A stretch of DNA of 64,000 nt from CAVXNB01 sp963763085 (GTDB lineage Bacteria; Actinomycetota; Acidimicrobiia; Acidimicrobiales; Bog-793), in the NCBI GenBank assembly GCA_963763085.1, contig CAVXNB010000004.1, positions 558,001-622,000 of the forward strand, read 5' to 3'. Below are positions 16,694-25,179 of the stretch, piece after piece. The notes beneath the pieces were generated by a model. That model did not search any database. It was not told where the DNA came from and was given only the letters and a program-made list of their open reading frames with translations. The stretch's first letter is position 1, and each line of letters starts with the position of its first letter. The position numbers were made by a program, and so were the translations under genes.

Positions 16694-17988
16694 GGGGCCA
16701 CCGCCCCAGCCCCAGCCCCAGCCGCCGCGCCCGCCCCAGCCGGCGCCCGCATGCGCCCGTCCGGGTCGATCAGTCCGGCGACCGCCTCGAGCGTCGGCGG
16801 GATCGTCGCCGAACGCCCGATTCGCCCGGCCAGGGCCTCGACGGTCTTGAGGCCGTTGCCCGTGATGTAGACGACGACCCGCTCGTCGGAGCGGACGACG
16901 CCGGCGGCCGCCAGCTTGGCGAGGGTCGCGACGGTCACCCCGCCGGCGGTCTCGGCGAAGACGCCTTCGGTTCGCGCGAGCAGGCGGATGCCCTCCACGA
17001 TCTCGTCGTCGGTGACGGCGGCGATCGCGCCGCCGGTCCGCCGGACGACCTCGAGGGCGTACCACCCGTCGGCCGGGTTGCCGATCGCGAGCGACTTGGC
17101 GATCGTGGCCGGCTTGACGGGCCGAATCTGGTCGCTTCCGTCGGCGAAGGCGGTCGCCACAGGTGAGCAGCCCTGAGCCTGCGCGCCTGAGATCCGGACT
17201 TCGGCGTCGCCGTCGACGAGGCCGAGGCCGGCGAGCTCACGGAACCCCTTGTCGATCTTCGTGAGCTGGCTCCCCGAGGCGATCGGGACGATCACGTGGT
17301 CGGGGAGCCGCCAGCCGAGCTGTTCGGCGACTTCGAAGGCCAGAGTCTTCGAACCTTCCGAGTAGTAGGGCCGGACGTTGACATTGACGAAGGCCCAGGC
17401 GGCGAACTCGCTCGCAAGCTCGGCGCACAGGCGGTTGACCTCGTCGTAACTGCCGTCGATGGCCACGAGATTGCCGCCGAACACGGCCGTTGTCAGGAGC
17501 TTCACCGCCTCGAGGTCGTGCGGCACGAACACGAACGACTCCATGCCGGCTCGAGCGGCGTGGGCGGCCACCGAGTTCGCCAGGTTGCCGGTCGAGGCAC
17601 AGGCGGCGACCTTGAACCCGAGCTCGCGAGCCTTCGTGAGGGCGACAGCCACCACGCGGTCCTTGAAGGATCCGGTCGGGTTGCGGGTGTCGTCCTTCAC
17701 CCACACGTCGGCGAGGCCGAGCTCGGCAGCGAGCCGGTCGGCGCGGATGAGGGGCGTGAAGCCGGCGCCGAGGTCGACCGGCGAGTCGGGCGAGACCGGG
17801 AGGAGGTCCGCGTACCGCCACATGTTCGGCGGGCCGGCGGCGATCCGTTCGCGAGTGACGGTTCTGCGGAGGACATCGAGGTCGTACGCGACCTCCAACG
17901 GCCCGAAACAGAACTCGCACACATGCAGCGCCTCTGCCCCGTACATGCGCGCGCACTCCCGACAGCGAAGCCCGAGAACCTTGCCCAC
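16690..17988 (-). CDS. Threonine-synthase-like PLP enzyme with N-terminal zinc ribbon, coupled to CysO
   Basis: 432 residues from a GTG at 17988; the open frame extends to 18207 without homology. A zinc ribbon (Cys9, Cys12, Cys24, Cys27) precedes a fold-type II PLP domain with the Schiff-base Lys109 in NPTGSFKDR and the pyridoxal-anchoring CASTGNLANS. It would normally be called threonine synthase. A separate ThrC (37444-38484) sits in the lysA-hom cluster, and this copy is translationally coupled to a sulfur carrier, so it may make a sulfur amino acid. An Ala/Gly-rich tail (AGAGAAAGAGAGAVAP) ends the protein. Choice of substrate is unresolved. Confidence 0.85.
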   Translation of the reverse strand: MGKVLGLRCRECARMYGAEALHVCEFCFGPLEVAYDLDVLRRTVTRERIAAGPPNMWRYADLLPVSPDSPVDLGAGFTPLIRADRLAAELGLADVWVKDDTRNPTGSFKDRVVAVALTKARELGFKVAACASTGNLANSVAAHAARAGMESFVFVPHDLEAVKLLTTAVFGGNLVAIDGSYDEVNRLCAELASEFAAWAFVNVNVRPYYSEGSKTLAFEVAEQLGWRLPDHVIVPIASGSQLTKIDKGFRELAGLGLVDGDAEVRISGAQAQGCSPVATAFADGSDQIRPVKPATIAKSLAIGNPADGWYALEVVRRTGGAIAAVTDDEIVEGIRLLARTEGVFAETAGGVTVATLAKLAAAGVVRSDERVVVYITGNGLKTVEALAGRIGRSATIPPTLEAVAGLIDPDGRMRAPAGAGAAAGAGAGAVAP

Positions 17989-18121
17989 CGAAGACGCCTC
18001 CTCATCGTTCGGGCATTGGCACCTGGCACGGCCGTGGCTCGTGCTGGTTGTCGCGGCTTTCGTCAGGCCCGATCCCTCGGCCGCTCTGGATGATTGGCGA
18101 CCAGTGTGGACCACGATGCGG

Positions 18122-18157
18122 GCAGGCGTCAAAGCAGGCGTCAAAGCACACGTCAAA
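18122..18157 (+). repeat. 12-bp tandem repeat, three units, upstream of gpgS
   Basis: GCAGGCGTCAAA twice and then GCACACGTCAAA, followed by GCCTGC. It lies in the 284-bp gap between the divergent PLP-enzyme and gpgS genes. The regular GTCAAA spacing could serve as a helical-phase array for a regulator, but no family is recognised. Confidence 0.85.
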
Positions 18158-18199
18158 GCCTGCTTCGAAAGAGGGCGCGACGGGCCGCCCGGGCCGGCC

Positions 18200-18239
18200 G
18201 AAGCCATCCGGGCCTGGAAGAAGCCATCCGGGCCTGGAA
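18200..18239 (+). repeat. Perfect 20-bp tandem duplication upstream of gpgS
   Basis: GAAGCCATCCGGGCCTGGAA occurs twice back to back, ending 33 bases before the gpgS ATG. Perfect identity suggests a recent duplication in the gpgS leader or promoter. Confidence 0.9.
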
Positions 18240-18272
18240 AGGGCGTCGCGACGCATAACGTGGAAAGAGACC

Positions 18273-19100
18273 ATGGCCGCTCTGTCCGATCTCACGACGC
18301 TCGTCACCTCATACGACCACGCGGACTTTCCGGTTCTCGAGCTGCGGGCGATGAAGCGGGACCTCCGGATCTCGGTCTGCATCCCCGCTCGCGACGAGGC
18401 GGCGACAGTGGGTCCCATCGTCGAGACGGTGCGCCGGGAGCTCGTGGACGACATCGGGCTCGTCGACGAGCTGCTCGTGGTCGACGACGGGTCCAAGGAC
18501 GCCACAGCGGCGGTCGCCTTCGCCGCCGGCGCCCGCATCGTCTCTGTCCCCGAGACGGCCGACTGGGCCGCCGGCCACGGAGAGCTGCCGGCGGGCGGCA
18601 AGGGCGAGGCGATGCGCCGGGGCTTTGCCGCCAGCAGCGGCGGCATTGTCGTCTTCCTCGACGCCGATGTCGAGGACTTCAAAGCGCACTTCGTCACCGG
18701 CCTCCTCGGGCCATTGCTGTTGCGGCCGGAGACGATGCTCGTGAAAGGGTGCTACCGCCGGCCGCTGGGCTCTGGCCCAACGGGCGGGGGCCGGGTCACC
18801 GAGCTTGTGGCGCGTCCCATCATCTCGTTGCTGTTTCCCGAGCTGTGCGGCGTGGTCCAGCCACTGGCGGGAGAGGTCGCCGTTCGTCGCGAGGCCATTG
18901 CGGGGCTGGAGCTCGCCGGCGGCTACGGCGTCGAGCTCGCCATGCTGATCGATGTGTCACGCCGGTTCGGCGTCGCCTCGATCGCGCAGGTCGACCTCGA
19001 CGTGCGCACGCACCGCAACCGGCCGCTTCACGAGCTGGCGCCCCAGGCACGTGCCGTGCTCGAGGTCGGCCTCCGTCGAGCAGGCATCGAGGTCAGGTGA
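18273..19100 (+). CDS. gpgS: Glucosyl-3-phosphoglycerate synthase
   Basis: 275 residues, a GT-A glycosyltransferase. The nucleotide-binding VVDDGSKDAT and the metal-binding FLDADVEDF are both present, with SVCIPARDEAATVG at the start of the domain and the family segment FPELCGVVQPLAGEVAVRR. It transfers glucose from an NDP-glucose to 3-phosphoglycerate, the first step toward glucosylglycerate or methylglucose lipopolysaccharide. The ATG at 18273 has AAAGAGA upstream. Its stop overlaps the otsA GTG, so UDP/NDP-glucose use for glucosylglycerate and trehalose is coordinated. Confidence 0.93.
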   Translation: MAALSDLTTLVTSYDHADFPVLELRAMKRDLRISVCIPARDEAATVGPIVETVRRELVDDIGLVDELLVVDDGSKDATAAVAFAAGARIVSVPETADWAAGHGELPAGGKGEAMRRGFAASSGGIVVFLDADVEDFKAHFVTGLLGPLLLRPETMLVKGCYRRPLGSGPTGGGRVTELVARPIISLLFPELCGVVQPLAGEVAVRREAIAGLELAGGYGVELAMLIDVSRRFGVASIAQVDLDVRTHRNRPLHELAPQARAVLEVGLRRAGIEVR

Positions 19101-20533
19101 GCGGCAGCGGCAGCGGCTTCGGCTTCGTCGTCGTCTCGAACCGGGGGCCGTTCACGCTCGAGATCGGGCCTGGCGGCACCGTCGAGCCCCGGCCGGCGGC
19201 CGGGGGTCTCGCCCCAAGCCTGAGCGGTGCGCTCGCCGAGGAGGGGATGGCACCCGGAGGCCGGGCGCTGTGGGTCGCGTCGGCGCTGAGCGAGGCCGAC
19301 CGCCTCCACGCCACTGACGCCGCCGTCGCGACGGGGCAGGACTCGCTGGAGCTGCGCACGGTCGCGGTCACTCCCGAGCTCGGGCGGGCGGCCTACGACG
19401 TCATCTCCAACGGGACGATGTGGTTCTTGCAACACGGCTTGTTCGACCATTCGCGTCGACCACGCTTCGACCGCCTCTGGTACGAAGCCTGGGAAGCGTA
19501 CTGTCAGTTCAACGAGGCCTTTGCGGACGTGATCGCCGAAGAGGCGGCCGCCGGCGCCGTCGTGGTCGTGAACGACTACCACTTGACGCTCGTCGGCCGC
19601 TACCTCGCGAAACGGCGCCCCGACGTCGCCACCGCCTACTTCACCCACACGCCCTTCTGCCCTCCTGAGGACCTGGCGATGCTGCCGGACGGCCCACGCG
19701 TCGAACTGATGGAGTCGATGGCCTCCTACGGAGCCTGCGGGTTCCACACCGCGCGGTGGCGGGACGCATTCCTCCGGTGCGCGTCGTCCGCCGGCGTCGC
19801 CGCGCCTGCGACGTTCGTGGCTCCGCTCGCCGCCGACACGGCGAGGCTGGACGAGGTCGCCGCAACCGAAGCGTGCCGGTCGCGCCTCGCGGCGCTCGAC
19901 GACGAGCTGGACGGACGCACCCTGGTGCTGCGCAGCGACCGCGTCGAGCTGTCCAAGAACCTGATCCGAGGCTTTCTCGCGTTCGACGAGCTGCTCGAGG
20001 CTGCGCCCGAATGGCGGGGGCGGGTCGTCTTCGTGGCCCGCGTTTACTCGTCGCGCGAATCGCTCCCGGAGTACCTCGCCTACCGGGTCGAGACCGAGCA
20101 CGTGGTCGCCCGGGTGAACGAGCGGTGGTCAGCGCCGGGCTACACGCCGATCGTCCTCGACCTCGAGGACGACTTCGCCGCCACGGTGGCGGCGTTGCAG
20201 CGCTACGACGTCCTCGTCGTCAACCCCGTCAGGGACGGGCTCAACCTCGTCGCCAAGGAGGGGCCGGCGCTCAACCAGCGGGACGGAGCGCTCGTGCTGT
20301 CGCGGGAGGCGGGTGCCTATGACGAGCTGGCGGACGTGGCCATCGGCGTCAACCCCTTCGACGTGACCGCAACAGCGAACGCCCTCGGGACCGCCCTCGC
20401 CATGGCGCCCGAGGAACGCCGGCTTCGAGCCGAAGAGCTGCGCCGCAGGACGCGGGCCCGCACCCCTGCAGACTGGCTGGCCGACGTGCGCGACGCCGCC
20501 CAGGTCCCGGGTAGGCGGGGCCCCGGCGCCTGA
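19097..20533 (+). CDS. otsA: Trehalose-6-phosphate synthase (GT20)
   Basis: 478 residues from a GTG overlapping the gpgS stop. Actinobacterial OtsA features are VVVSNRGPF at the N-terminus, VNDYHLTLVGRYL, THTPFCPPEDLAMLP, the phosphate-binding RSDRVELSKNLIRGFLAF, and NPVRDGLNLVAKEG near the end. It makes trehalose 6-phosphate from UDP/GDP-glucose and glucose 6-phosphate; otsB, convergent 13 bases downstream, removes the phosphate. A Gly/Ser run (VSGSGSGFG) opens the protein. Upstream of this GTG the frame stays open through gpgS but is not coding. Confidence 0.94.
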   Translation: MSGSGSGFGFVVVSNRGPFTLEIGPGGTVEPRPAAGGLAPSLSGALAEEGMAPGGRALWVASALSEADRLHATDAAVATGQDSLELRTVAVTPELGRAAYDVISNGTMWFLQHGLFDHSRRPRFDRLWYEAWEAYCQFNEAFADVIAEEAAAGAVVVVNDYHLTLVGRYLAKRRPDVATAYFTHTPFCPPEDLAMLPDGPRVELMESMASYGACGFHTARWRDAFLRCASSAGVAAPATFVAPLAADTARLDEVAATEACRSRLAALDDELDGRTLVLRSDRVELSKNLIRGFLAFDELLEAAPEWRGRVVFVARVYSSRESLPEYLAYRVETEHVVARVNERWSAPGYTPIVLDLEDDFAATVAALQRYDVLVVNPVRDGLNLVAKEGPALNQRDGALVLSREAGAYDELADVAIGVNPFDVTATANALGTALAMAPEERRLRAEELRRRTRARTPADWLADVRDAAQVPGRRGPGA

Positions 20534-20545
20534 GGTCACCGAGCG

Positions 20546-21367
20546 CTAGCGAGACCGGACCCTCGCTGCCAGCTGCTCGAGGAAGCCCGCCGCCCCCGCC
20601 GGCCCGTCGAACACGAGATCGGCCTCCGCGAGCAGCGCCGGCGGGGCCTCGGCGCCGGCCACGGCGACCTTGAGCGTCCGCAGCCCGGCCTCGGACCTGA
20701 GCTCGTCGAGCGCGTGGAAGGCGAGGAGATCTCCGGCATCATCGCCAAGGAAACCGGCCCTTTCCAGCCCCCCGCACAACTCCCTCACGACCGTGCCCTT
20801 GTCGATCCCGAGCGGAAGCGCGAGCTCCACGCTCGACTTGCCAGGTCGCGCGACGAGGCCGTGCTCGGCCGCAACCGCCGCCGCGAGCTCCTTTGCGCGT
20901 GCGGCGGCCGCCTCCGGCTCGCCTCCCGAGAGCCGGATCGACCGCCAGTGCACCGTGACGCCGTAGCGCTTGTCCTCGACCCGGACCCCGTCTGGAACGC
21001 CCGCGAGGAGCTGGTCCCTCGCCTCCTCGATCACAGGCCGCCAGCCGGCGACACCTGGCCGCATCCGGACGGACCCGTCCGTGAACCCTTCCTCGAGCCC
21101 GTGCAGGCCGATGGCACGAAGCGGGGACCGGTAGCTCGCCAGCTCGAGGCGCTCGGCGAGGAAGGCCGCCGGCCGCCCCGAAACGGCTGCGACGACGGCG
21201 AGACGACGAGCGAGCTCGTGCAGGGCGGCGATCGCACCGGGCAGGGCGTGGGCCGCGTCCGGATCGACGACGATCGGAGCGATCGTCCCGTCGAAGTCGC
21301 AGCAGAGCCCCGAGCGCTCGGGCGCCTCCGCCAGGAGGTCGAGTGCCGGTGACTCGGCTGGTGTCAG
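20546..21367 (-). CDS. otsB: Trehalose-6-phosphate phosphatase (HAD family), probable CTG start
   Basis: 273 residues if begun at CTG 21367. The HAD nucleophile motif DFDGT is at residues 24-28, then SGRPAAFLAERL, GLHGLEEGF, the cap region RYGVTVHWRSIRL, KSSVELALPLGIDKGTVV and GDDAGDLLAFHAL. It dephosphorylates trehalose 6-phosphate made by the adjacent otsA. The only ATG in frame with enough sequence is 21064, which would remove the catalytic motif, and no ATG, GTG or TTG exists between it and the in-frame stop at 21479-21481. The CTG overlaps the stop of the upstream gene as CTGA and has GAGG 8 bases before it. A frameshift joining it to the upstream frame is the alternative. Confidence 0.85.
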   Translation of the reverse strand: MTPAESPALDLLAEAPERSGLCCDFDGTIAPIVVDPDAAHALPGAIAALHELARRLAVVAAVSGRPAAFLAERLELASYRSPLRAIGLHGLEEGFTDGSVRMRPGVAGWRPVIEEARDQLLAGVPDGVRVEDKRYGVTVHWRSIRLSGGEPEAAAARAKELAAAVAAEHGLVARPGKSSVELALPLGIDKGTVVRELCGGLERAGFLGDDAGDLLAFHALDELRSEAGLRTLKVAVAGAEAPPALLAEADLVFDGPAGAAGFLEQLAARVRSR

Positions 21368-21618
21368 CCCGGGGACCTCGCGGGACCGCTCTCGAAACGG
21401 GCAGTCCTGCGCCGGACGAGGCGCCGGCGCAGCCTGTGCACCACGAGCGGGTCGTAGGCGAACGCTTCGGGCGAGTCGGTCAAACGTCGCAGAACGCCGT
21501 AGTACGCGCCAGGCGACAAGCCGAGCCGCTCAGTGATCGCGACCCGCTTGGAAGGCGACGAGACCCACCAATCCCGTTCAAGATCGAGCACTTCGCGTTC
21601 GCGATCTGTCAACGCCAT
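21364..21618 (-). CDS. DUF3263 helix-turn-helix small protein
   Basis: 84 residues from the ATG at 21618; a TTG at 21636 would add six. The sequence LTDREREVLDLERDWWVSSPSKRVAITERLGLSPGAYYGVLRRLTDSPEAFAYDPLVVHRL, read in two parts, is a DUF3263 domain, a sigma-region-4/HTH-like small protein found in actinobacteria. Its function is unknown, though DNA binding is likely. The C-terminus is Arg-rich. Its stop codon provides the overlap for the proposed otsB CTG start, implying co-translation with otsB. Confidence 0.82.
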   Translation of the reverse strand: MALTDREREVLDLERDWWVSSPSKRVAITERLGLSPGAYYGVLRRLTDSPEAFAYDPLVVHRLRRRLVRRRTARFESGPARSPG

Positions 21619-21713
21619 CCCAATCGACAATGCCAATCCCCAACTGCCAAAGCAAGGACCCTGCCTGCCGACTGCAGGTCTTCGCCTCCGTTCGGGCAGA
21701 CTGCACGACGGAC

Positions 21714-22466
21714 ATGACGAACACGGTCAGCTATGTCGCGGCATTCGGAGGCGGCGTCGCGTCGTTTGTGTCTCCCTGCGTGCTGCCGATCGTGCCGGGC
21801 TACCTGGCGGTCATCACAGGCCTGGACTTCGCCGACCCCGAGCAGGGATCACGCCACCACCTGTTCCGGATCGCCCGCGACACCATTTTGTTCGTGGCGG
21901 GGTTCACGGTCGTCTTCGTGCTCCTCGGCATCACGGGCGCCACGATCGGGAGAGCCGTCTTCCGCGACAAGGAGCTGCTGTTGCAGATCTCGGGAGCACT
22001 CGTGATCGCCATGGCGGTCTTCCTCGCCGGCTCGCTCGTGCTGAGCCGCCCGGGACTGTACCGGGAGGCCAGATTCCATCCGAACCTGGACCGTTTCGGG
22101 GCTTTCGCGGCTCCGGTCGCAGGCGCCGCGTTCGGCTTCGGGTGGCAACCGTGCCTAGGGCCGATCCTCGCCGCGGTGACCGCCGTCGCCGCGACGACGG
22201 GGTCTGCTGGGCAGGGAGCGGCGTTACTGGGCGTGTATTCGTTGGGTTTGGGGATCCCGTTTCTCATCGTCGGCCTGGCACTCGGCCGGGTGTCCGGGAT
22301 GATGGCGTTCGTGCGCCGCCACTCCCGGGCGATCACGATGGTCTCGGTCGTCGTGATGGGCGCCTTCGGGGTCCTGTTGGTCACCGACAAGCTGACGTGG
22401 GTGACGAGCGAGCTCGAGACGCTCATGCGGGACGTCGGGCTGGGCCGGCTCGTCAGGATCGGCTGA
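21714..22466 (+). CDS. ccdA: Cytochrome c biogenesis / thiol-disulfide transport protein CcdA
   Basis: 250 residues, six to seven helices. The paired redox cysteines of CcdA/DsbD are seen in FVSPCVLPIVPGYL (helix 1) and GWQPCLGPILAAV (the pseudo-symmetric helix 4). It moves electrons from cytoplasmic thioredoxin to extracytoplasmic thiol proteins such as the cytochrome c maturation ResA/CcsX type. No resB or resC neighbours are in the window. The ATG at 21714 is used; the open frame back to 21630 has no homology. The last 14 bases overlap the convergent acnA end. Confidence 0.92.
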   Translation: MTNTVSYVAAFGGGVASFVSPCVLPIVPGYLAVITGLDFADPEQGSRHHLFRIARDTILFVAGFTVVFVLLGITGATIGRAVFRDKELLLQISGALVIAMAVFLAGSLVLSRPGLYREARFHPNLDRFGAFAAPVAGAAFGFGWQPCLGPILAAVTAVAATTGSAGQGAALLGVYSLGLGIPFLIVGLALGRVSGMMAFVRRHSRAITMVSVVVMGAFGVLLVTDKLTWVTSELETLMRDVGLGRLVRIG

Positions 22467-25152
22467 GCGCCCGCACGACGAACGGCAGGATGCCGCCGTG
22501 CCAAAGGTATTCCGCCTCGCCGGGCGTGTCGACGCGGAGCAACGCCCGGAAGACGTGGGAATCGGCCCGGACGGTCACCTCACGGCCGACGAGGTCGCCG
22601 AGGGATGCGCCGGAGAGCCCCGTGATATCGATCAGCTCGCGACCGGAGAGCCCGAGCGAAGCTGCGCTCTCGCCTGAGGCGAACTGGAGCGGGAGGACGC
22701 CCATGCCGATCAGGTTCGACCGGTGGATCCGCTCGTAGCTCTCGGCGAGGACCGCGCGGACACCGAGCAACTTCGGGCCTTTCGCCGCCCAGTCCCGTGA
22801 GGAGCCCGAGCCGTACTCCTTGCCGGCGATGACGACGAGAGGGACGCCCTCGGACTGGTAGCGGACGGCGGCCTCGAAGATCGTGGCCGGCTCGCCGTCG
22901 GGCAGGTGCACAGTGACCCCGCCCTCGGTCTCGGGCACGAGGTGGTTGCGGATGCGGGGATTGGCGAAGGTCCCGCGGATCATGACCTCGTGGTTGCCCC
23001 GCCGCGCCCCGTAGGAGTTGAACTCGGCGACGGGCACGCCGCGCTCCTGCAGCCAGACGCCGGCCGGGCTCGACGGCCGGATCGAGCCGGCGGGAGAGAT
23101 GTGGTCGGTCGTGACGCTGTCACCGAGTACGGCGAGGACGCGTGCGCCGGTGACGTCGGTGATCGGCTCCGGCTCAGCTTGCATTCCCTCGAGAAACGGC
23201 GGTCTCTGCACATAAGTCGACCTCTCCTCCCAGGCGTAGCGCTGCCCGGTCGGGACCTCGAACGACCGCCATTGCTCGTCTCCGGTGGTCGCCTCGGCGT
23301 ACTCGCGGCGGAACATCTCGGCACCGACGGCGTGCTCGAACACCTCGGCGACCTCCCGGCTGGAGGGCCATACGTCGGCCAGCACGACCGGCTGGCCGTC
23401 CGGCGTGAAGCCGAGCGGCTCGGTCACGAGGTCGATGTTCATCGTGCCCGCCAGCGCGTAGGCGACGACGAGCGGGGGCGATGCGAGGTAGTTCATCCGG
23501 ACGTCGGGGTGGATCCGTCCCTCGAAGTTGCGGTTGCCTGAGAGCACGGCCGCGCACGCCAGCCCACGGGAGTTGATGGCTTGGGAGATCTCGGGAAGCA
23601 GCGGGCCCGAGTTGCCGATGCACGTCGTACAACCGAAGCCGACGAGATCGAAGCCGAGCTTCTCCAGATAGGGCACGAGGCCGGCCCGCCCGAGATAGTC
23701 CATGACGACCCGAGAGCCCGGCGCGAGGCTCGTCTTCACCCAGGGCTTGGACGCGAGCCCGAGCTCGACGGCCTTCTTGGCGACGAGGCCGGCGCCGATC
23801 ATCACCTGCGGGTTCGAAGTGTTCGTACAGCTCGTGATGGCGGCGATGACGACGTGGCCGTGCTCGAGACCGAACTCGTTGCCGTCGGCGAGGCGCACGG
23901 TCGTCGCCGAAGCGGCGACCTCGTCCGCCTCGCCCGGTCGGGCCGCCGGCTCGGCTTCCGGGAGCGAGCGGCGGAGGGCCTCAGAGAACATCGCCTTCGC
24001 CCGGCGCAGCGGCACGCGGTCCTGCGGGCGCGACGGGCCGGCAATGCTCGGCTCGATGGTCGACAGGTCGAGCTCGATCCGCTCGGAGTAGGCGGGATCT
24101 GCCGACTCCTCGTGCCACAGCCCCTGGGTCTTCGCGTACGCCTCGACGAGCGCGCACCGCTCCTCGGGGCGGCCGGTGAGGCGGAGATAGCGGAGAGTTT
24201 CGCTGTCGATCGGGAAGATCGTGACCGTGGAGCCGTACTCCGGCGACATGTTGCCGATCGTGGCCCGGTTCTCCAGCGGCACGCTCGCGACGCCAGGGCC
24301 GTAGCACTCGACGAACTTGCCGACGACGCCGTGACGCCGCAGCAGCTCGGCAACGGTCAGGACGAGGTCGGTTGCGGTCGTGCCCTCGGGCAGCTCGCCC
24401 GTGAGGCGCAGCCCTACGACCGGGGGCACGAGCATCGAGATCGGCTGGCCGAGCATGGCCGCCTCGGCCTCGATGCCACCGACCCCCCACGCCAGCACGC
24501 CGAGGCCGTTCACCATCGGCGTGTGCGAGTCGGTTCCGACGACGGTGTCGGGGTAGGCGGCGCCGCCGTCGTCGGTGAACACCACGCTGCTCAGGTACTC
24601 GAGGTTGAACTGGTGGCAGATGCCGGTGCCGGGAGGCACGACCCGGAAGTTCGAGAAGGCCTGCTGCCCCCAACGCAGGAACCGGTAGCGCTCGGCGTTG
24701 CGCTCGTACTCGAGGGCCGTGTTCACCTGCAGCGCGTCGCGCCGGCCGTACACGTCGGCGACGACCGAATGGTCGATGACGAGGTCGACGGGGACGAGCG
24801 GGTTGATCTGCTCCGCACGCCCGCCGAGCGCCTCGATGCCGTCCCGCATGGCGGCCAGGTCGACGACACACGGCACGCCGGTGAAGTCCTGGAGGAGGAT
24901 CCGGGCCGGCGAGTAGGCGATCTCCCGGTCGCCGGAGGCCCCGTCCGCAAAACGTGCCAATGCCTCCACATCGCCCGCCTCCACGCTCACTCCGTCTTCG
25001 TGACGAAGCAGGTTCTCGAGGAGGAGCTTGATCGAATAGGGCAGCCGGTCGAGATCGGCGACGCCTCCGAGCGCCGACAGCCGGTGAATGCGGTACTGCC
25101 GCTCACCGACCTCGAGAGTGTCTTGGGCGCCGAAGCTGTCTCGTCCGGTCAT
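22453..25152 (-). CDS. acnA: Aconitate hydratase A
   Basis: 899 residues, full length for AcnA/IRP-type aconitase. It isomerises citrate to isocitrate in the TCA cycle. The three 4Fe-4S ligands are Cys in ITSCTNTSNP and the two in GCTTCIGNSGPL; KEYGSGSSRDWAAKGP is the swivel-domain substrate loop, and VVGTDSHTPMVNGLGVLAWGVGG, read in parts, is domain 2. It is transcribed away from marR, which is 27 bases upstream on the same strand, so the two may share a transcript. gltA at 4.9-6.1 kb feeds this step. Confidence 0.96.
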   Translation of the reverse strand: MTGRDSFGAQDTLEVGERQYRIHRLSALGGVADLDRLPYSIKLLLENLLRHEDGVSVEAGDVEALARFADGASGDREIAYSPARILLQDFTGVPCVVDLAAMRDGIEALGGRAEQINPLVPVDLVIDHSVVADVYGRRDALQVNTALEYERNAERYRFLRWGQQAFSNFRVVPPGTGICHQFNLEYLSSVVFTDDGGAAYPDTVVGTDSHTPMVNGLGVLAWGVGGIEAEAAMLGQPISMLVPPVVGLRLTGELPEGTTATDLVLTVAELLRRHGVVGKFVECYGPGVASVPLENRATIGNMSPEYGSTVTIFPIDSETLRYLRLTGRPEERCALVEAYAKTQGLWHEESADPAYSERIELDLSTIEPSIAGPSRPQDRVPLRRAKAMFSEALRRSLPEAEPAARPGEADEVAASATTVRLADGNEFGLEHGHVVIAAITSCTNTSNPQVMIGAGLVAKKAVELGLASKPWVKTSLAPGSRVVMDYLGRAGLVPYLEKLGFDLVGFGCTTCIGNSGPLLPEISQAINSRGLACAAVLSGNRNFEGRIHPDVRMNYLASPPLVVAYALAGTMNIDLVTEPLGFTPDGQPVVLADVWPSSREVAEVFEHAVGAEMFRREYAEATTGDEQWRSFEVPTGQRYAWEERSTYVQRPPFLEGMQAEPEPITDVTGARVLAVLGDSVTTDHISPAGSIRPSSPAGVWLQERGVPVAEFNSYGARRGNHEVMIRGTFANPRIRNHLVPETEGGVTVHLPDGEPATIFEAAVRYQSEGVPLVVIAGKEYGSGSSRDWAAKGPKLLGVRAVLAESYERIHRSNLIGMGVLPLQFASGESAASLGLSGRELIDITGLSGASLGDLVGREVTVRADSHVFRALLRVDTPGEAEYLWHGGILPFVVRALSRS

Positions 25153-25179
25153 GTCGCCTGCCGCCTCCAGATCCGGCTC

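Noticed and set aside
18122..18157. 12-bp repeats as a CRISPR remnant
   Set aside because: There are no spacers; units are contiguous and too short.
17459..19096. A 1024-residue plus-strand open frame ending with otsA
   Set aside because: The first 546 codons are antisense to the PLP enzyme and out of frame with gpgS; only the part from 19097 encodes OtsA.
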